Shown here: positions 1-10,476 of the stretch, piece after piece
Numbering within the stretch: position 1 is the stretch's first letter
Layout: each line of letters starts with the position of its first letter
NCBI RefSeq assembly: GCF_003144195.1
Contig: NW_020290014.1
Coordinates: 1 to 64,000, forward strand
Direction: 5' to 3'
Length of the DNA stretch: 64,000 bases
Source of the DNA: Ceraceosorus guamensis
Lineage: Eukaryota; Basidiomycota; Exobasidiomycetes; Ceraceosorales; Ceraceosoraceae
Position numbers and translations under genes: made by a program
Notes under the pieces: model-generated
Told to the model about the DNA's origin: nothing
Database searches by the model: none
The model's input: the letters and a program-made list of their open reading frames with translations, nothing else

Positions 1-899
1 GAAATCGGTCGTTGTGGCTGGGTTTACCCTCGATTTTTGCTTCCACCTCTCCTTGATTCGAATCTCGCTTGCGTGTGACGACCCTTGACCCTTCAGCTTT
101 TTGCAAGCTCTCGCCCATCTTGCTGTTCCGCGCTGGCTGATCGTTCTATTTTCCCCCGCCTCGCCCTCTTACCTCTCCCTTCTTCCTCCACCCCCATGCA
201 CCGCGCCCTTTAACCTTCTCTTTCGCTCCTTTGGGAGGGGTTTCTTGAGTGGTAAGCATTCGTAATTTTCATCGTGGATGAAGTCTGGTGAATCGTCGTC
301 TGCACGAGACGTCCACCACGAATCGTGAATGTGCTCGACCTGCTGGCCCACCCACACCTTGCTCGGCACTTGACTCACTCACAACTCCACAACCACGTGG
401 TCGACGTGGCGGGTGGGAGTGGAACGCGCACGGGCGCACGGGCGGGCGCATCAGGCTCTCTCCGCGCGACGTTGCAGCGCCGCGGGCGTCGCGACGGCAT
501 CGCCCCGAGCGCGCGCCCATGCAGTCGAGGCGGTGTGGTGCTGGCTGGCTGGCTGGCTGGCTGGCTAGCTGATGCACGCGAAGCTCTCGTGTGTGCATGC
601 GCTGCTGCTGCTGGGTGTTGGGCGGAGAGACATCACATCACCTGGCCATCATCATCCTCGCATCACGTACGCTGCACCACGACATCCCACCGACGTACGC
701 CAGCAAACTCTTTCGCGATCAGCACATCCACAGCGTTACGCGCGTCTCTCTCCATATATCTCTCTCCCCCCCTCTCATTCAATCAGTCTCTCGGCATCGC
801 GCTCGTGCTGCGTCACACTGAGCGACTCTCCTGCAATCGTTTCATCCCTAGGGCGCATACATCCACCTTCATCCAGTGCTCGGTACACGATAGCCCAAC
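1..899. promoter_or_regulatory. Upstream region of the epsin gene
   Basis: No gene could be supported here. The last 200 bases before the ATG at 900 are pyrimidine-rich (CT tracts around 745-800), as in many fungal promoters and 5' leaders. A GGCT tetranucleotide run lies at 540-566. The first 250 bases may be the end of a gene outside the window, but nothing in them is recognisable. Confidence 0.5.
540..566. repeat. GGCT tetranucleotide microsatellite
   Basis: About six and a half tandem GGCT units upstream of the epsin gene. The same unit occurs in the opposite orientation (AGCC) at 3479-3512, downstream of that gene, so the two runs form a loose inverted pair around it. Confidence 0.9.
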
Positions 900-2621
900 A
901 TGGTGAGCCAATCGCCGCGCGTTCCGAGCGCAATGTACCTCAAAGTGATGCTGCTCTCGAATCGTCCCCCCCTTCTTCAACTCACGCCCTCTCTTGCTCT
1001 TGCAGGACTTTGAGGATATCGGTAACAGGTTGGCCAACCTGACGATGTACGATGTGCGCAAAGCGTACGGGGATGCGGTCAATTGGGCGATGAACGTTTC
1101 GGAAATCGAAGCAAAGGTCAAGGAAGCTACGAGCGATGAAAAGTGGGGAGCGAGCTCGACGCTCATGCAAGAGATTGCTGCTGCCACGCACAATTTTGCC
1201 GATTTCAACGAGATCATGCCGGCCATCTACAGAAACTTTATGGAGAGGGAAGCAAAGGAGTGGAGAATGATCTACAAGGTGAGCCAGACGGAGGTCAATA
1301 TGACGGCATGCATGCTGAGAGCGTTTGACATCTTTCACCCGCAGTCGCTGCAACTTCTCGAGTACATCGTCAAGCACGGCAGCGAACGAGTGGTGGATGA
1401 TGCCAGGTCGCACGTGGGCACCATCAAAATCCTGCGCAACTTTCACTACATTGATGAACAAGGCAAAGATCAGGGCATCAATGGTACGTGCTCAGGCGCG
1501 GTAGGTAGGCATGTACGCCTTTTGGCTCACAAGATCAAACCTTTACGCTCCTCTTGCGCAGTTCGCAACCGCTCCAAAGAACTCTCGACTCTTCTCGGCG
1601 ATGTGGATATGATTCGTCAAGAGCGACGCAAGGCACGATCTAACAAGCAAAAGTACCAAGGCGCAGGAAATGGAGACTTTGTTCCGGGTAGCGGAACTGG
1701 ACGGTATGGAGGATTTGGATCCGACAGCTTTTACGCCGGCGGGGGTGGCGGCGGCGGATCGAGCGCATATGGGGGAGGTAGCAGTGGCTATGGGGGAGGA
1801 AGGAGCGGAGGAGGGGGAGGCTACGATGGAGAAGCAGATTACGACGAGTACGATGCGGGAGATGCAGAAGATAGACCTGCTCCTCGCAAGTCCACCTCCG
1901 CTGCCACATCTTCATCCTCGGCTCCACCTCCTAAAGCTGCACCAAAGGCCAAAGAGGTCGACCTGCTAGGTTGGGATGATGATGAACCTGCGGCGGCTGC
2001 GGCTGCGGCTGCGGCTGCGCCCACCGCTGTCGCTCCTGCGCCCGTCACCAAGCCAGCGGCTGCCCCCTCGTCTGCATTGGACGCTTTCGGTGACGACTTT
2101 GACGAGTGAGTGTGGGATTCCCATGATGATCTGTTTGCTCAGCGCCAACGGAGCGGCTGACGTCTTTTCTTGCTGCTTCGACGTGGCGCAGCTTCCAAGC
2201 GGCACCGACTGCAACCTCTGCTCCTGCACCCGCTCCTCGTCCGAGCGTAGCTGCTTCTCTGAGCTACTCGAGCGCAAGCAGCGGTACATTGGCTCCAACG
2301 CGGGCCTCGTCCGTGTCCAAAACGGCAGCATCTCCAAGCAATGCGGCCTCGAAGCCCGCTACCGCCGCTAGCAGCAGCAGCAGCGGTCTAGGAGGCTTCG
2401 ACGATCTGTGGGCATCCTCATCGAACGGCGGAGCGAGCGGCAATGCGGCCAGCAAACAGAAAATGACGATGGCTGAAATGGCGAGAAATAAGAGCAGCAG
2501 CGCGGTTTGGGGCAGTGATGCCAGGAAGACCAATGTTCCCGCTGCTGCTGCTGGTGGTGGTGGAGGTGGAGCGCAGCAACAGCAGGGACAGAAGAAGCCC
2601 GACTTGTTCGATTTGTTGTAG
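900..2621 (+). CDS. ENT3: Ent3-type epsin (ENTH-domain clathrin adaptor)
   Basis: Predicted 484-aa adaptor for clathrin-coated carriers between the trans-Golgi network and endosomes. Exons are 900-902, 1006-1483, 1562-2105 and 2192-2621; the first coding exon is the ATG alone, followed by a GTGAGC donor. Residues 1-160 are an ENTH domain (NLTMYDVRKAYGDAVNW at its start, IVKHGSERVVDDARSHV later), the fold that binds phosphoinositides. The tail is Gly-rich, Ala-rich and disordered. It carries short acidic-aromatic peptides (LLGWDDDE, GFDDLW) of the kind that bind adaptor ear domains, and ends in DLFDLL, a clathrin-box-like peptide. The second intron is 78 nt with no in-frame stop, so a retained form would add 26 residues inside the linker just after the ENTH domain. 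Ent5 or a generic epsin is the alternative; the NH2-terminal sequence and the missing UIMs favour Ent3. Confidence 0.88.
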
Positions 2622-2832
2622 AGCGGCGTGGCGGCAAGAAGGGGGGAAAGCTGAGGAGAGGCGAGGCGAGGCGAGGCGAGGAGGAGATCGACGAATGTCT
2701 ACGCAGAATGACGAATGTCTACGCGCTCCTTGGATATCGCTCCCATCCCGCCCACGACCACCACCACCACCACCACGACGTGCCGTATGGCGCTGCACGA
2801 CAATCCGTCCATCAGAACGGGCCAGGAGTGTG

Positions 2833-2849
2833 CCCCCCCCCCCCCCCCC
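2833..2849. repeat. Poly-C tract
   Basis: Seventeen consecutive C downstream of the epsin stop codon. A poly-G run of about 14 (3036-3049) follows 190 bases later, so the two could pair or form quadruplex structures. Length is prone to assembly error. Confidence 0.85.
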
Positions 2850-3477
2850 GGGGCCTTTTTCTTTGGCGCTTGCTAGCCATGACTTGACAGTACCTCGACA
2901 GAAACATTCCTAGCACACACATTGTCACTTTCCAAATGCATTTTTCGACGCGGCTTTATCGCCCCGAACAGCTTGCTCCCCGCGCGTCTGCTGAGCATGA
3001 TCGCGGTCGATCGAGCGGGCAAGTGGTGTGTGGCAGGGGGGGGGGGGGGCCAACGTACCTCGCGCGCGCGCGCGCGACTGCGCGTTCCACTTTTGGCAAG
3101 CATCAAGCACGGACGAAGATGCGGATGGGATGCGCGCGCGCGCTTTTTGGCCCCCTATCTGTGTCACGAATCACGATGGGCATATGAGTGACGTTAATGA
3201 AAGCGTGCAAGCGTGAGCGTGAGCGTGAGTGTGAGTCACGGCGTCGAAGGTGAGGAGATGATTGATCAAATCAATCACGAGCGAGCGATGATGTGGATGC
3301 TGTTATTGGAGTAAGGTGGGTGCATCGAGGTTGAACTGCCAACAATGAGTTGGATTTCGGTTTATCGGGGGGGGAGGGGGGGGGGAAAGGCCCACAATGA
3401 GGGAGGTGACGCGACGTGACGTGGCAAGTGTCCCGATGATTGTACAGAAGGTGCGACGGAAATACACGTGACGAATC

Positions 3478-3478
<1 letters not shown>

Positions 3479-3512
<34 letters not shown>
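3479..3512. repeat. AGCC tetranucleotide microsatellite
   Basis: About eight tandem AGCC units, the reverse complement of the GGCT run at 540-566. Located just downstream of COQ2 (minus strand). Confidence 0.9.
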
Positions 3513-3770
3513 CGATGCGGGTCGGTGATGTCCCTCGCGCAGAGATGCTGGCGGCGATGGCTTTAGCGATGGATCGGATGGCAAGGAACTCCAAGAGAGA
3601 ATGTGAATCGCCCAAAAGCACTGTTGCGTCTTGGGCTGAGCTTTCCGACGGACGCAAGAGAGAAATCTTTGGACGAGAATCGAATGGCGTGGGCGGCAAA
3701 GCGCAAAAAGCCGACCGACGATTCTTCCCTCCCCCAACGAGCTCTGCGCGCGCGTAGACGTCCGACGTGG

Positions 3771-5416
3771 TCACCACATCAGCGAGATGGCATAGTCGAC
3801 CGCCAAGCCGAACCAAAGCAGCAAGCCCACATCTCGATTGGATCTGAACTTGCTCCAACAGTCCGCTCGGTCCGCCAAGTCAACAGTCTTGATCTGCCAG
3901 TAGAGATGAGCGGCTACCGCACCCAGAGCTGCGCAACCTGCGGGATGTGCAGACAGGTCGATGGAAGAAACGGCTGTGCTGAGCGCCTCGACGATCGTGG
4001 AGGGTGCTGGCAAGGACCAGGCTTGTTTCGCTGCTGCGAGAATCTCAGAGGCGGACGGCGGCAAGGCCTGAGCAGCAGCAGCAGCAGCAGCGCCGCTGCT
4101 CGCATTGCCCATCGCGACTGCCGTGCTGCCGACGAAGCATGTGCCAAAGAGGGATAGAATCGGCTTGGTCTTGTCTCCGAATAACAGCGCTGTGCTCTTG
4201 ATACCCGTAGCTAGATCGTCCTTGGCATCCTGATGAGCGTATATCGTGTCGTACAAGATCGTCCAGCAGACCGTCCCTGCGTACAGAGGTAGCACGATGG
4301 GAAGGTGCAGATGACCACCTAGCGCTGCGTAGCCCAACAAGCTTCCCCAGTTGAATGCAAGACCTACAAAAAATGGATATTCATTCAGCCCCCAGCACTC
4401 TACGAAGAAAAGCCAAGGAACATCCTGATCACCTCACCAAGCACCAATTGTGGCCAGTGTGTGATGCGCTTCATGAGCGGATACACAATGACGAGGCCAA
4501 GCGACGTGGCACCGAAGAAGATTCTGTGGGGGGTGGGGGGGGTGTCAAGCCAGTCAGCTGTGCGCTATGATGAGGGGCAGCTAAGCTGCTGTGCTTCTGC
4601 GAAAGAAAAAGACGCACGAGTACCAGTTGAGTTGAAGCAAGACTGCGAGTCCAAGACTGAGCTGACCAGATAGAAAGACGAGCGCATTCATCGGGGTCAA
4701 GGCGCCCGAAGCGATGGGCCTGGATCGCGTGCGTTCTATGCGGTGCGGTGCGGTGCGGTGCGGTGCGAGAGGAGGATGATATCTGAGCATCATGGGATAT
4801 GGCGACTTTGCGAACCTTACCCCCCATCAGCCATAGCGCATGCCTCACCGACGCCTTGATCCAACTTGCGGTCCCACATATCATTGATGGTGCATCCTGC
4901 TCCGCGCATGACCAGCGCACCCGTACCAAAGATGGCGTAGCAAGCAAGGACTTGTGCGGGAGACGCTGCCAAGTGCTGAGCAGCCAAGGTGAGACTGAAG
5001 GTGCAGGGAAGAAAGAGCAGCCAAGTACCGATCGGTTTGTCGTACCGAGCCAGCTCGACGTAGGGCCTGATGCGCTGCGCAAATGTTTGCGAGCTGCTGC
5101 TGCTGCTGCTACCTCCAGTCGAGACTTGCGATGCCCACCACCGAACACATCTTCGAAGGACGACCGAAGCGCAGCTGCTCTTTGTCGAGCTGGAGCTGCT
5201 CCAGACGGGCGAGACGGCCCGCAAGTCTGGATGCTGGAATGGCGATGGCGCCTGAATCCTTGGGCGGCTGCGGATGGATGTGTGCGTGGAGTTGATTGTT
5301 CGAAACGGTACGTGCGCAGCGCCTGCGAACCTCGGGAGGTGAAGACATTCTGGATGAAGAAGCTGTCTACTCTTGAGCGGCCCCCTTCCGCCCAGTCCCA
5401 CTATCCGGAGCAACAT
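3771..5416 (-). CDS. COQ2: 4-hydroxybenzoate polyprenyltransferase, mitochondrial
   Basis: Predicted 454-aa UbiA-family enzyme that joins the polyprenyl tail to 4-hydroxybenzoate in ubiquinone synthesis, in the mitochondrial inner membrane. Exons (minus): 5416-4849, 4735-4618, 4523-4438, 4363-3771. The first Asp-rich motif is NDMWDRKLD, followed by [15 protein letters not shown]; it is split by intron 1. The second motif is [13 protein letters not shown] in the last exon. The NH2-terminal ~120 residues are basic and Ser-rich, fitting a mitochondrial presequence. An upstream in-frame ATG at 5542 would give 496 aa; I prefer 5416 because it opens the presequence. An Ala-rich stretch encoded partly by a CAG/GCA run near 4075-4092 lengthens a loop before the last membrane helices. 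Intron 1 holds a GCGGT pentamer microsatellite. Confidence 0.93.
4740..4767. repeat. GCGGT/GGTGC pentamer microsatellite in COQ2 intron 1
   Basis: Five or more tandem pentamers just upstream of the 3' splice site (minus strand) of COQ2 intron 1, where a polypyrimidine tract would normally lie; on the coding strand the run reads CGCAC repeats. Confidence 0.85.
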
Positions 5417-6104
5417 GATGGATGTAGGAGATGTGACAATCTGAATGGCAGATGGAGTCAAAAGAGTGCGTTTGCGCGACCCTGCGCAGTCACGAGTCAC
5501 GAGTGTCGGCGGACGGACGATGTTCAAGAACGCTTTGTGCACGACTGCTCAGAAAGATGAAAGCTGCACCGAGCTCGACGCTTCCATCAGGGGAGAGCAC
5601 GCCGCACACCGCACGCCGCTGCTTTTGATGGGAGCAAAGGCTGTGCAAGTCACGAGTCCGGGCAGCGGATCGTGTGCGTTGCGTACGTGCTCAAGAGTCG
5701 AGACGAGGCTCGCGGCGGAGGTTAGAAGATCTGTTGCACGCATGCGCGCGCGCCGTGGTCGCACCGCATCGCATCGCATCGCATCGCATCGCATCGCATC
5801 GCATGCACGGACCTTTTGCGCCAGGTTTTCATCACACGCGGCAGCCAACGTTGAGGCATTCGTTCAAGTGCATACAGACAGTCACAGTAGCGAGTAGCGA
5901 GTAGTGAGCCCTCCCTCTTCACTCCCATCCACGCGCTCTTTCACCTCCGCGTTAGCCATATCAGACTTGGCACAGCAAGAGGCGCGAGCGTGTGCAGATT
6001 CCATCCACTTGCAAAAAGTCTCCCTACCGTGTATGCGACCAACGTGCCCCCCCGTCGTTGCAGCACTGAGGACGTCTTGATTTTTCGGGGGACATCGCAG
6101 CGCC
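5417..6104. promoter_or_regulatory. Divergent promoter region of COQ2 and CBP80
   Basis: 688 bases between two divergent start codons. It contains doubled GAGTCACGAGT-type motifs (about 5489-5505) and a GCATC pentamer array (5765-5804). No gene is seen; the open frames that cross it are products of the repeats. Confidence 0.6.
5765..5804. repeat. GCATC pentamer microsatellite
   Basis: Eight tandem GCATC units in the COQ2/CBP80 divergent promoter region. Confidence 0.92.
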
Positions 6105-9100
6105 ATGGCGTACAATTCACCTCATCGTGGAAGCTATGGAGGATATGGAAGCCCTGCTCGAGGTGGACATGGCGGAGGCGGGTACGGAGGCGCTCAGCCG
6201 CAGGCCTACTATGGAGGGGCAGGGGGAGGAGCTGGTCACGGAGCAGGGCGCGGTCCTCGTCGATCCGGAGGACGCTACTCGGGCGGAGGAGGAGGAGGAG
6301 GCGGCGGAGGCAGATACTCCCAAGGCGGTGGCGGTGGCGGTGGCGGCGGATCGCATCCCTCCAAAGCTGAACAAGAAGCGGATCGTGTAGCGGCAAAGAT
6401 CAAATCCTTGCGCTCGACGCTCTTCAGATGGGCAGATCCGCATCATGGAGCTGGAACGGACGCCGCGGCAGGTCAAGGCGGTGCAGCAGCAGCAGCGCAG
6501 CAGGCAAAGCAAGAGGAAGCCTTTAATGCGCAGAGCGAGATGCACTCGTTCGCAAAGTGGATAGAGGGCCTGTGGAAAGACCGCGAAGAGGTGAAAGCTG
6601 CTTGGAGAGTTATGTGAGTAACGACACTGGCTAGCACGCACGCATCGGTCGATTTGTGCGACTGATCAGAGATTCTCCTGTGATCATGCGCAGGATCACG
6701 GAACAGCCACACAAACTTCCACTTCACGCAGCGCTGCTCGGATACATGTTGCTGGCACCAGCCACTCCCACAAAGTCCAAAGACGCTGCTAACAAGAAAG
6801 AAGACGCTGATGCGACTGTCGCGGCTGCCACAGGTGCGGCAGTCAACGCCCGAGCAAACAATAGCGCAGATCCAGAAGATAGCGCAGAGGCAGATCTGTA
6901 TAGCCTCGGCGAAGGTCATCAAGAGAAAGGGCATGACAGCGAACAGACGGCGAAGGATGAGACGAATGAAAGCAAAAGAAAGAGGTCTGCAGCCGAGGAG
7001 CTGGAAGCGCGAGAAAAGACGTACGAGACCATGGGTCCCCTTATCCTTACCGACCTGATCAAAGCATTTCAGCTCTGGCTGGACTCTCGCATGTGGAGGA
7101 ACGTGAGGCTGAGTGTGAGTCGGATTTCGAGACCTGCAGCGCTGTCGATGCGTTGACGCGTAGAGCACATTGCACTCTTTTAGCTTCACCTCTTTGCTTG
7201 CCTGTTAAATCTGAGAGTCGTCAGCGCACAGTCGTTCCGGGACCTGTTGGGCTCTTTCGCCTCCGTGCTGGATGAGCCTGGAGTGTCGGCTGCACGAGGT
7301 GATCGCGCAGCAATCTGCGTCATCGAGGCGCTCTGCTGGGCTGGGCAAGATGCGCTGGCGGGAGAAGCAGGGGATGGCGCTGTAGAAGCGCTGGCTGATC
7401 GCATTGGCACGTACGGGCGATCGAGAAAAGTCGAAGTTGAGCTCATCTCTCCCTGGCCGAGGTACGCCGCCTCGGCAGAGGAGGATGCTTCGCTCCGTGA
7501 GGAATCATTCGAGAGTGCCGTGACGGCCCTGGAGAACTTGCGTGCGGGCGGATGGCAGCGACCAGCCTTTTTGCCGGTGCCCTCGGAACTCTTACCACCA
7601 GCACTGCACGCCGCCGCTGCGTCGCGCGAGGCAGACATTGAGCTGCCCTTCATCCTTGTACCGCCAGACGAAGAAGAGGATGCGGGTGCTGTGACGTTCA
7701 CCAGCGCTTCCCTTGCCGCAGCTACCAACGGCGCAAGTCATCTCAAGCATGCTTCGAAAAGACGAATGGTAGCGCAACAGAAGCGCGCAGCCGCCACGAC
7801 AAAGGGAGAAGAGGAAAAGCAACGTGCGGGTGCTGGCCCTCCTCGGCTTTCACGTTCTGCCCGATGGTTCGCCGAGGTGAGTGCCAGATTTGTGCGAACG
7901 GCATCGAGTCGGCTTGGATGGGATCGTTGAGTCGTCTCTTCCTTCTCCCTCTCATCTCTTTTCCCGTTGTAGAGCGTCCCGTCATCCACATCTCCTTCCG
8001 GCTTGGTGCTGAGATCGTTGCTTGCGGATGTCGTCGACCTTTACGAGGTGAATCGCAAAGAGTGCGCACGAATCCTCTTTGACTTTGCGCGCTGGTGCAG
8101 AGTTGGCACCTTTGTCGGTAAAAGCGTGGAGCCTACATTGGGTTTGTGTGGAGATGTAGAAGACGAATGGCAAATCGTCGATGGAGATGTGCGAGGCGGC
8201 TGGTCCTTGGATGATACGCTCGTAGAGGTGAGCAGCAGCAGCAGCAGCCTCCAGACGCAGACCTTGCCGTCATGTGCTGACCGCTAGTTGCGTCTTTCCA
8301 CAGACTGTCTTGTCGATAGCGTTGCAGCTGCCAACTCCACCTCATACGGGCCTCTTCTACAGCTGCTTGCTCCGCGAGATAGTGACGCTGAGCCCGCAGA
8401 CCGTGGCGCCGGCCATTGGCAAAAGTGTGCGCAGGGTGTATGGCGCGATGCGTACGGGTCGAGCGGACGGCGAAGTCATTCGCCGTTTTGGAGATTGGTT
8501 CAGCGTCCACCTGTCCAACTTTGCTTTTCAATGGGCTTGGAAGGAGTGGTGAGTGCTGGCCGCGCACTTCTCCAGATCCGAGATGCTCAGGCGGCGGCGG
8601 TGCCCTTTCCTGACCGCTTCATCGTGCAACGAACCATGTCCCGCAGGATTCCTGACATGAGTCTGCCATCGGCCCACCCTCGCAAAGCATTTGCTAGGCG
8701 GGTGGTGGAGCTGGAAGTCCGATTGGCGTACTGGGAGCGTGTCAAGGGCACCCTGCCAGCGGAGATCGCCGAGGGTGTCTTGCCTGCGCAAGAGCCCACG
8801 CCAACGTTTACATACGCAGCGGAAGGTGAGCCGCTTCGGTCCAAGCAAACACCATCCTTTCGCACTATCTAACATCGCTGTCCTTTTTGCTCAGGTCACC
8901 CTCATCGGGAAGCAGCCCTCGCGCTCATTCAATCCTTTAGGGCTCGGGCTACTGCACAAGTGATCATGGCGAACATGGACGCTCTCAAAACGCAAATCGT
9001 ACCTGACCAGCAAGACGATGCGATGTACGAGGATGCGGCAGAGGCAGCAAACGATGGCAAGGTCAGAGATGAGAGAGAAGCAGATATTTTGGTACGGGAC

Positions 9101-10248
9101 ATCATCTTCCAAGCCATCCTGAGCGTCGGAAGTCGTTCCTTTTCGCATTTCCTCAACGTTGTAGAGAGGTAGGTCGAGCTGCGTCGGTTTTACTATCAAG
9201 CGCTCTGTGCTGACACTTTCCTTACATGGTGATTGACGCAGGTATCACGCCTTGCTGCGGCAGTTGTCATCCACGCCAGAGCTGCGCAAAGCTATCCTGG
9301 CAAGCGTAGTACGCTTTTGGGCTCGGTCTCCTCAATGGGTGCAGATCGTGTTTGACAAGTTGCTGCAATATCGCATCGTCGAACCGACGGACATTATCGA
9401 CTTTGTCTTTCAACCATCCGGCATCCGCTTCCCAGACCTGGTGGTCATGGGCAGCGGCGATGGCGTCGAAGACTCCTTCTCTCGTGTCGATTCGGCTGCA
9501 AAGATTCCTCGTGATTGGAGCAACGCGAGCTGGTGGGACATTGTCAGATTGACGGTAGAGAAGGTCAATGGGCGTGTGGATCAGGTTCGAAAGCGTCTGG
9601 AGGCGCTGGAGAGGGAAGAAGCGGCGGAAGAGGAACAAAAAGCTGCTGCTCAGGTTGCTGGGGACGAAGAGCCGGCCAAAGCTGATCAAGAGCCTACGCC
9701 TGCACCTGAGCCCAAACTGCCGCTCTTTCCGGGTGCCAGTCTTCCACCTCGTCCGCCTGTTGCTGCTTCGCCGGTCAAGACGCCAGCGGTGCCGCCGCCG
9801 CTTGCCAAGAAGGCGCAAGGGACGAGCGCCGAGGCCAAGGTGGCGCTCGAAGCTATCCAGGCGGAACAGAGAAAGGTCATGGTGGGCACCACGCGAGGCT
9901 TTGCGATGCTCTTGAAGGCGAGTCGAGGAAATTTGAGCAGCAGCGCTGGACCAATGCTGGATGAGCACACGAGCCAAGAAGCCTGGCTTGCTTGGTGGGT
10001 CCGCGCTTGGTACCGAGATTTCGCAAGATTGGTGAGTAGCGCGCGCCATCAAGATGTGCGCGGCTCTCTACTTCTTAGCTGATCTCGATCTCGATACGCT
10101 GTGCCTCCCGGAAACTTTCAAGTTTGCCAAGCAACTCGCAGCGAACAACGAGACGATTACGAGCTTGGTCTTGGATGAGCTTGCGCCCTTGGAGAGCGAC
10201 GCGGCGAGAGACATTTTCGACAGGGCGGTCCAGATGGCAAGCGAGTGA
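6105..10248 (+). CDS. CBC1: Nuclear cap-binding protein subunit 1 (CBP80)
   Basis: Predicted 1167-aa large subunit of the nuclear cap-binding complex, which binds the m7G cap with CBP20 and links splicing, 3' processing and export. Exons: 6105-6613, 6694-7112, 7218-7876, 7973-8227, 8304-8548, 8647-8825, 8895-9168, 9242-10035, 10079-10248. Recognised from the MIF4G-type helical segments, for example RKAFARRVVELEVRLAYW and the HPHREAALALIQSFRARA region, and the C-terminal segment starting HALLRQLS. The NH2-terminal ~85 residues are an unusual Gly/Arg/Tyr-rich tail that metazoan CBP80 lacks. A charged Pro/Ala-rich insert lies near residues 990-1060. The last intron is uncertain: only a 43-nt intron with donor at 10036 keeps the frame into the plausible final exon, while the stronger GTGAGT donor at 10032 does not. 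Symbol follows fungal usage (STO1/CBC1). Confidence 0.87.
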
Positions 10249-10476
10249 TGGGGGCGCATCGTCGTGCGCTGGACTGGACGTCGTGTGATGCTGCATGTCG
10301 AACAGAGAGATCGAGTAAGGAATTACATATATTTGGGGGGGGGAAACCGATGGATCAAAGTGATATCTGTACAATAGATTGCAGCGTGGACGGGCGAGCA
10401 AAGTGCGAGAGCAGCGCCGCGCTACGCCACGCCACGCCAAGCGCATTGGCAGGCCAGTTGAAGAGGTCATTTGGAG
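10249..10476. terminator. Convergent 3' ends of CBP80 and the DNAJC9-like gene
   Basis: Only 228 bases separate two stop codons that face each other, so the two 3' UTRs probably overlap or abut. An ATATAT stretch at about 10325 may serve 3' end formation. No discrete terminator can be assigned. Confidence 0.35.

Larger units (their letters stand above)
2622..3770. other. Convergent intergenic region rich in simple repeats
   Basis: Lies between the 3' ends of the epsin and COQ2 genes. It holds a run of 17 C (2833-2849), about 14 G (3036-3049), alternating CG (3061-3074), a GCGTGA-type hexamer repeat (3211-3237) and AGCC units (3479-3512). Open frames here are long only because of these repeats; no gene is seen. 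Confidence 0.6.

Noticed and set aside
325-906. Long plus-strand frame of 193 codons before the epsin ATG
   Set aside because: Driven by the GGCT repeat and CT-rich leader; no family resemblance, and the epsin start fits the known ENTH beginning.
3303-3858. Long minus-strand frames of up to 195 codons between epsin and COQ2
   Set aside because: They run through AGCC repeats and G-runs and read as low-complexity; they end in the COQ2 3' region antisense to nothing conserved.
5445-5928. Overlapping frames on both strands across the GCATC array
   Set aside because: Translations are repeat peptides of the microsatellite.
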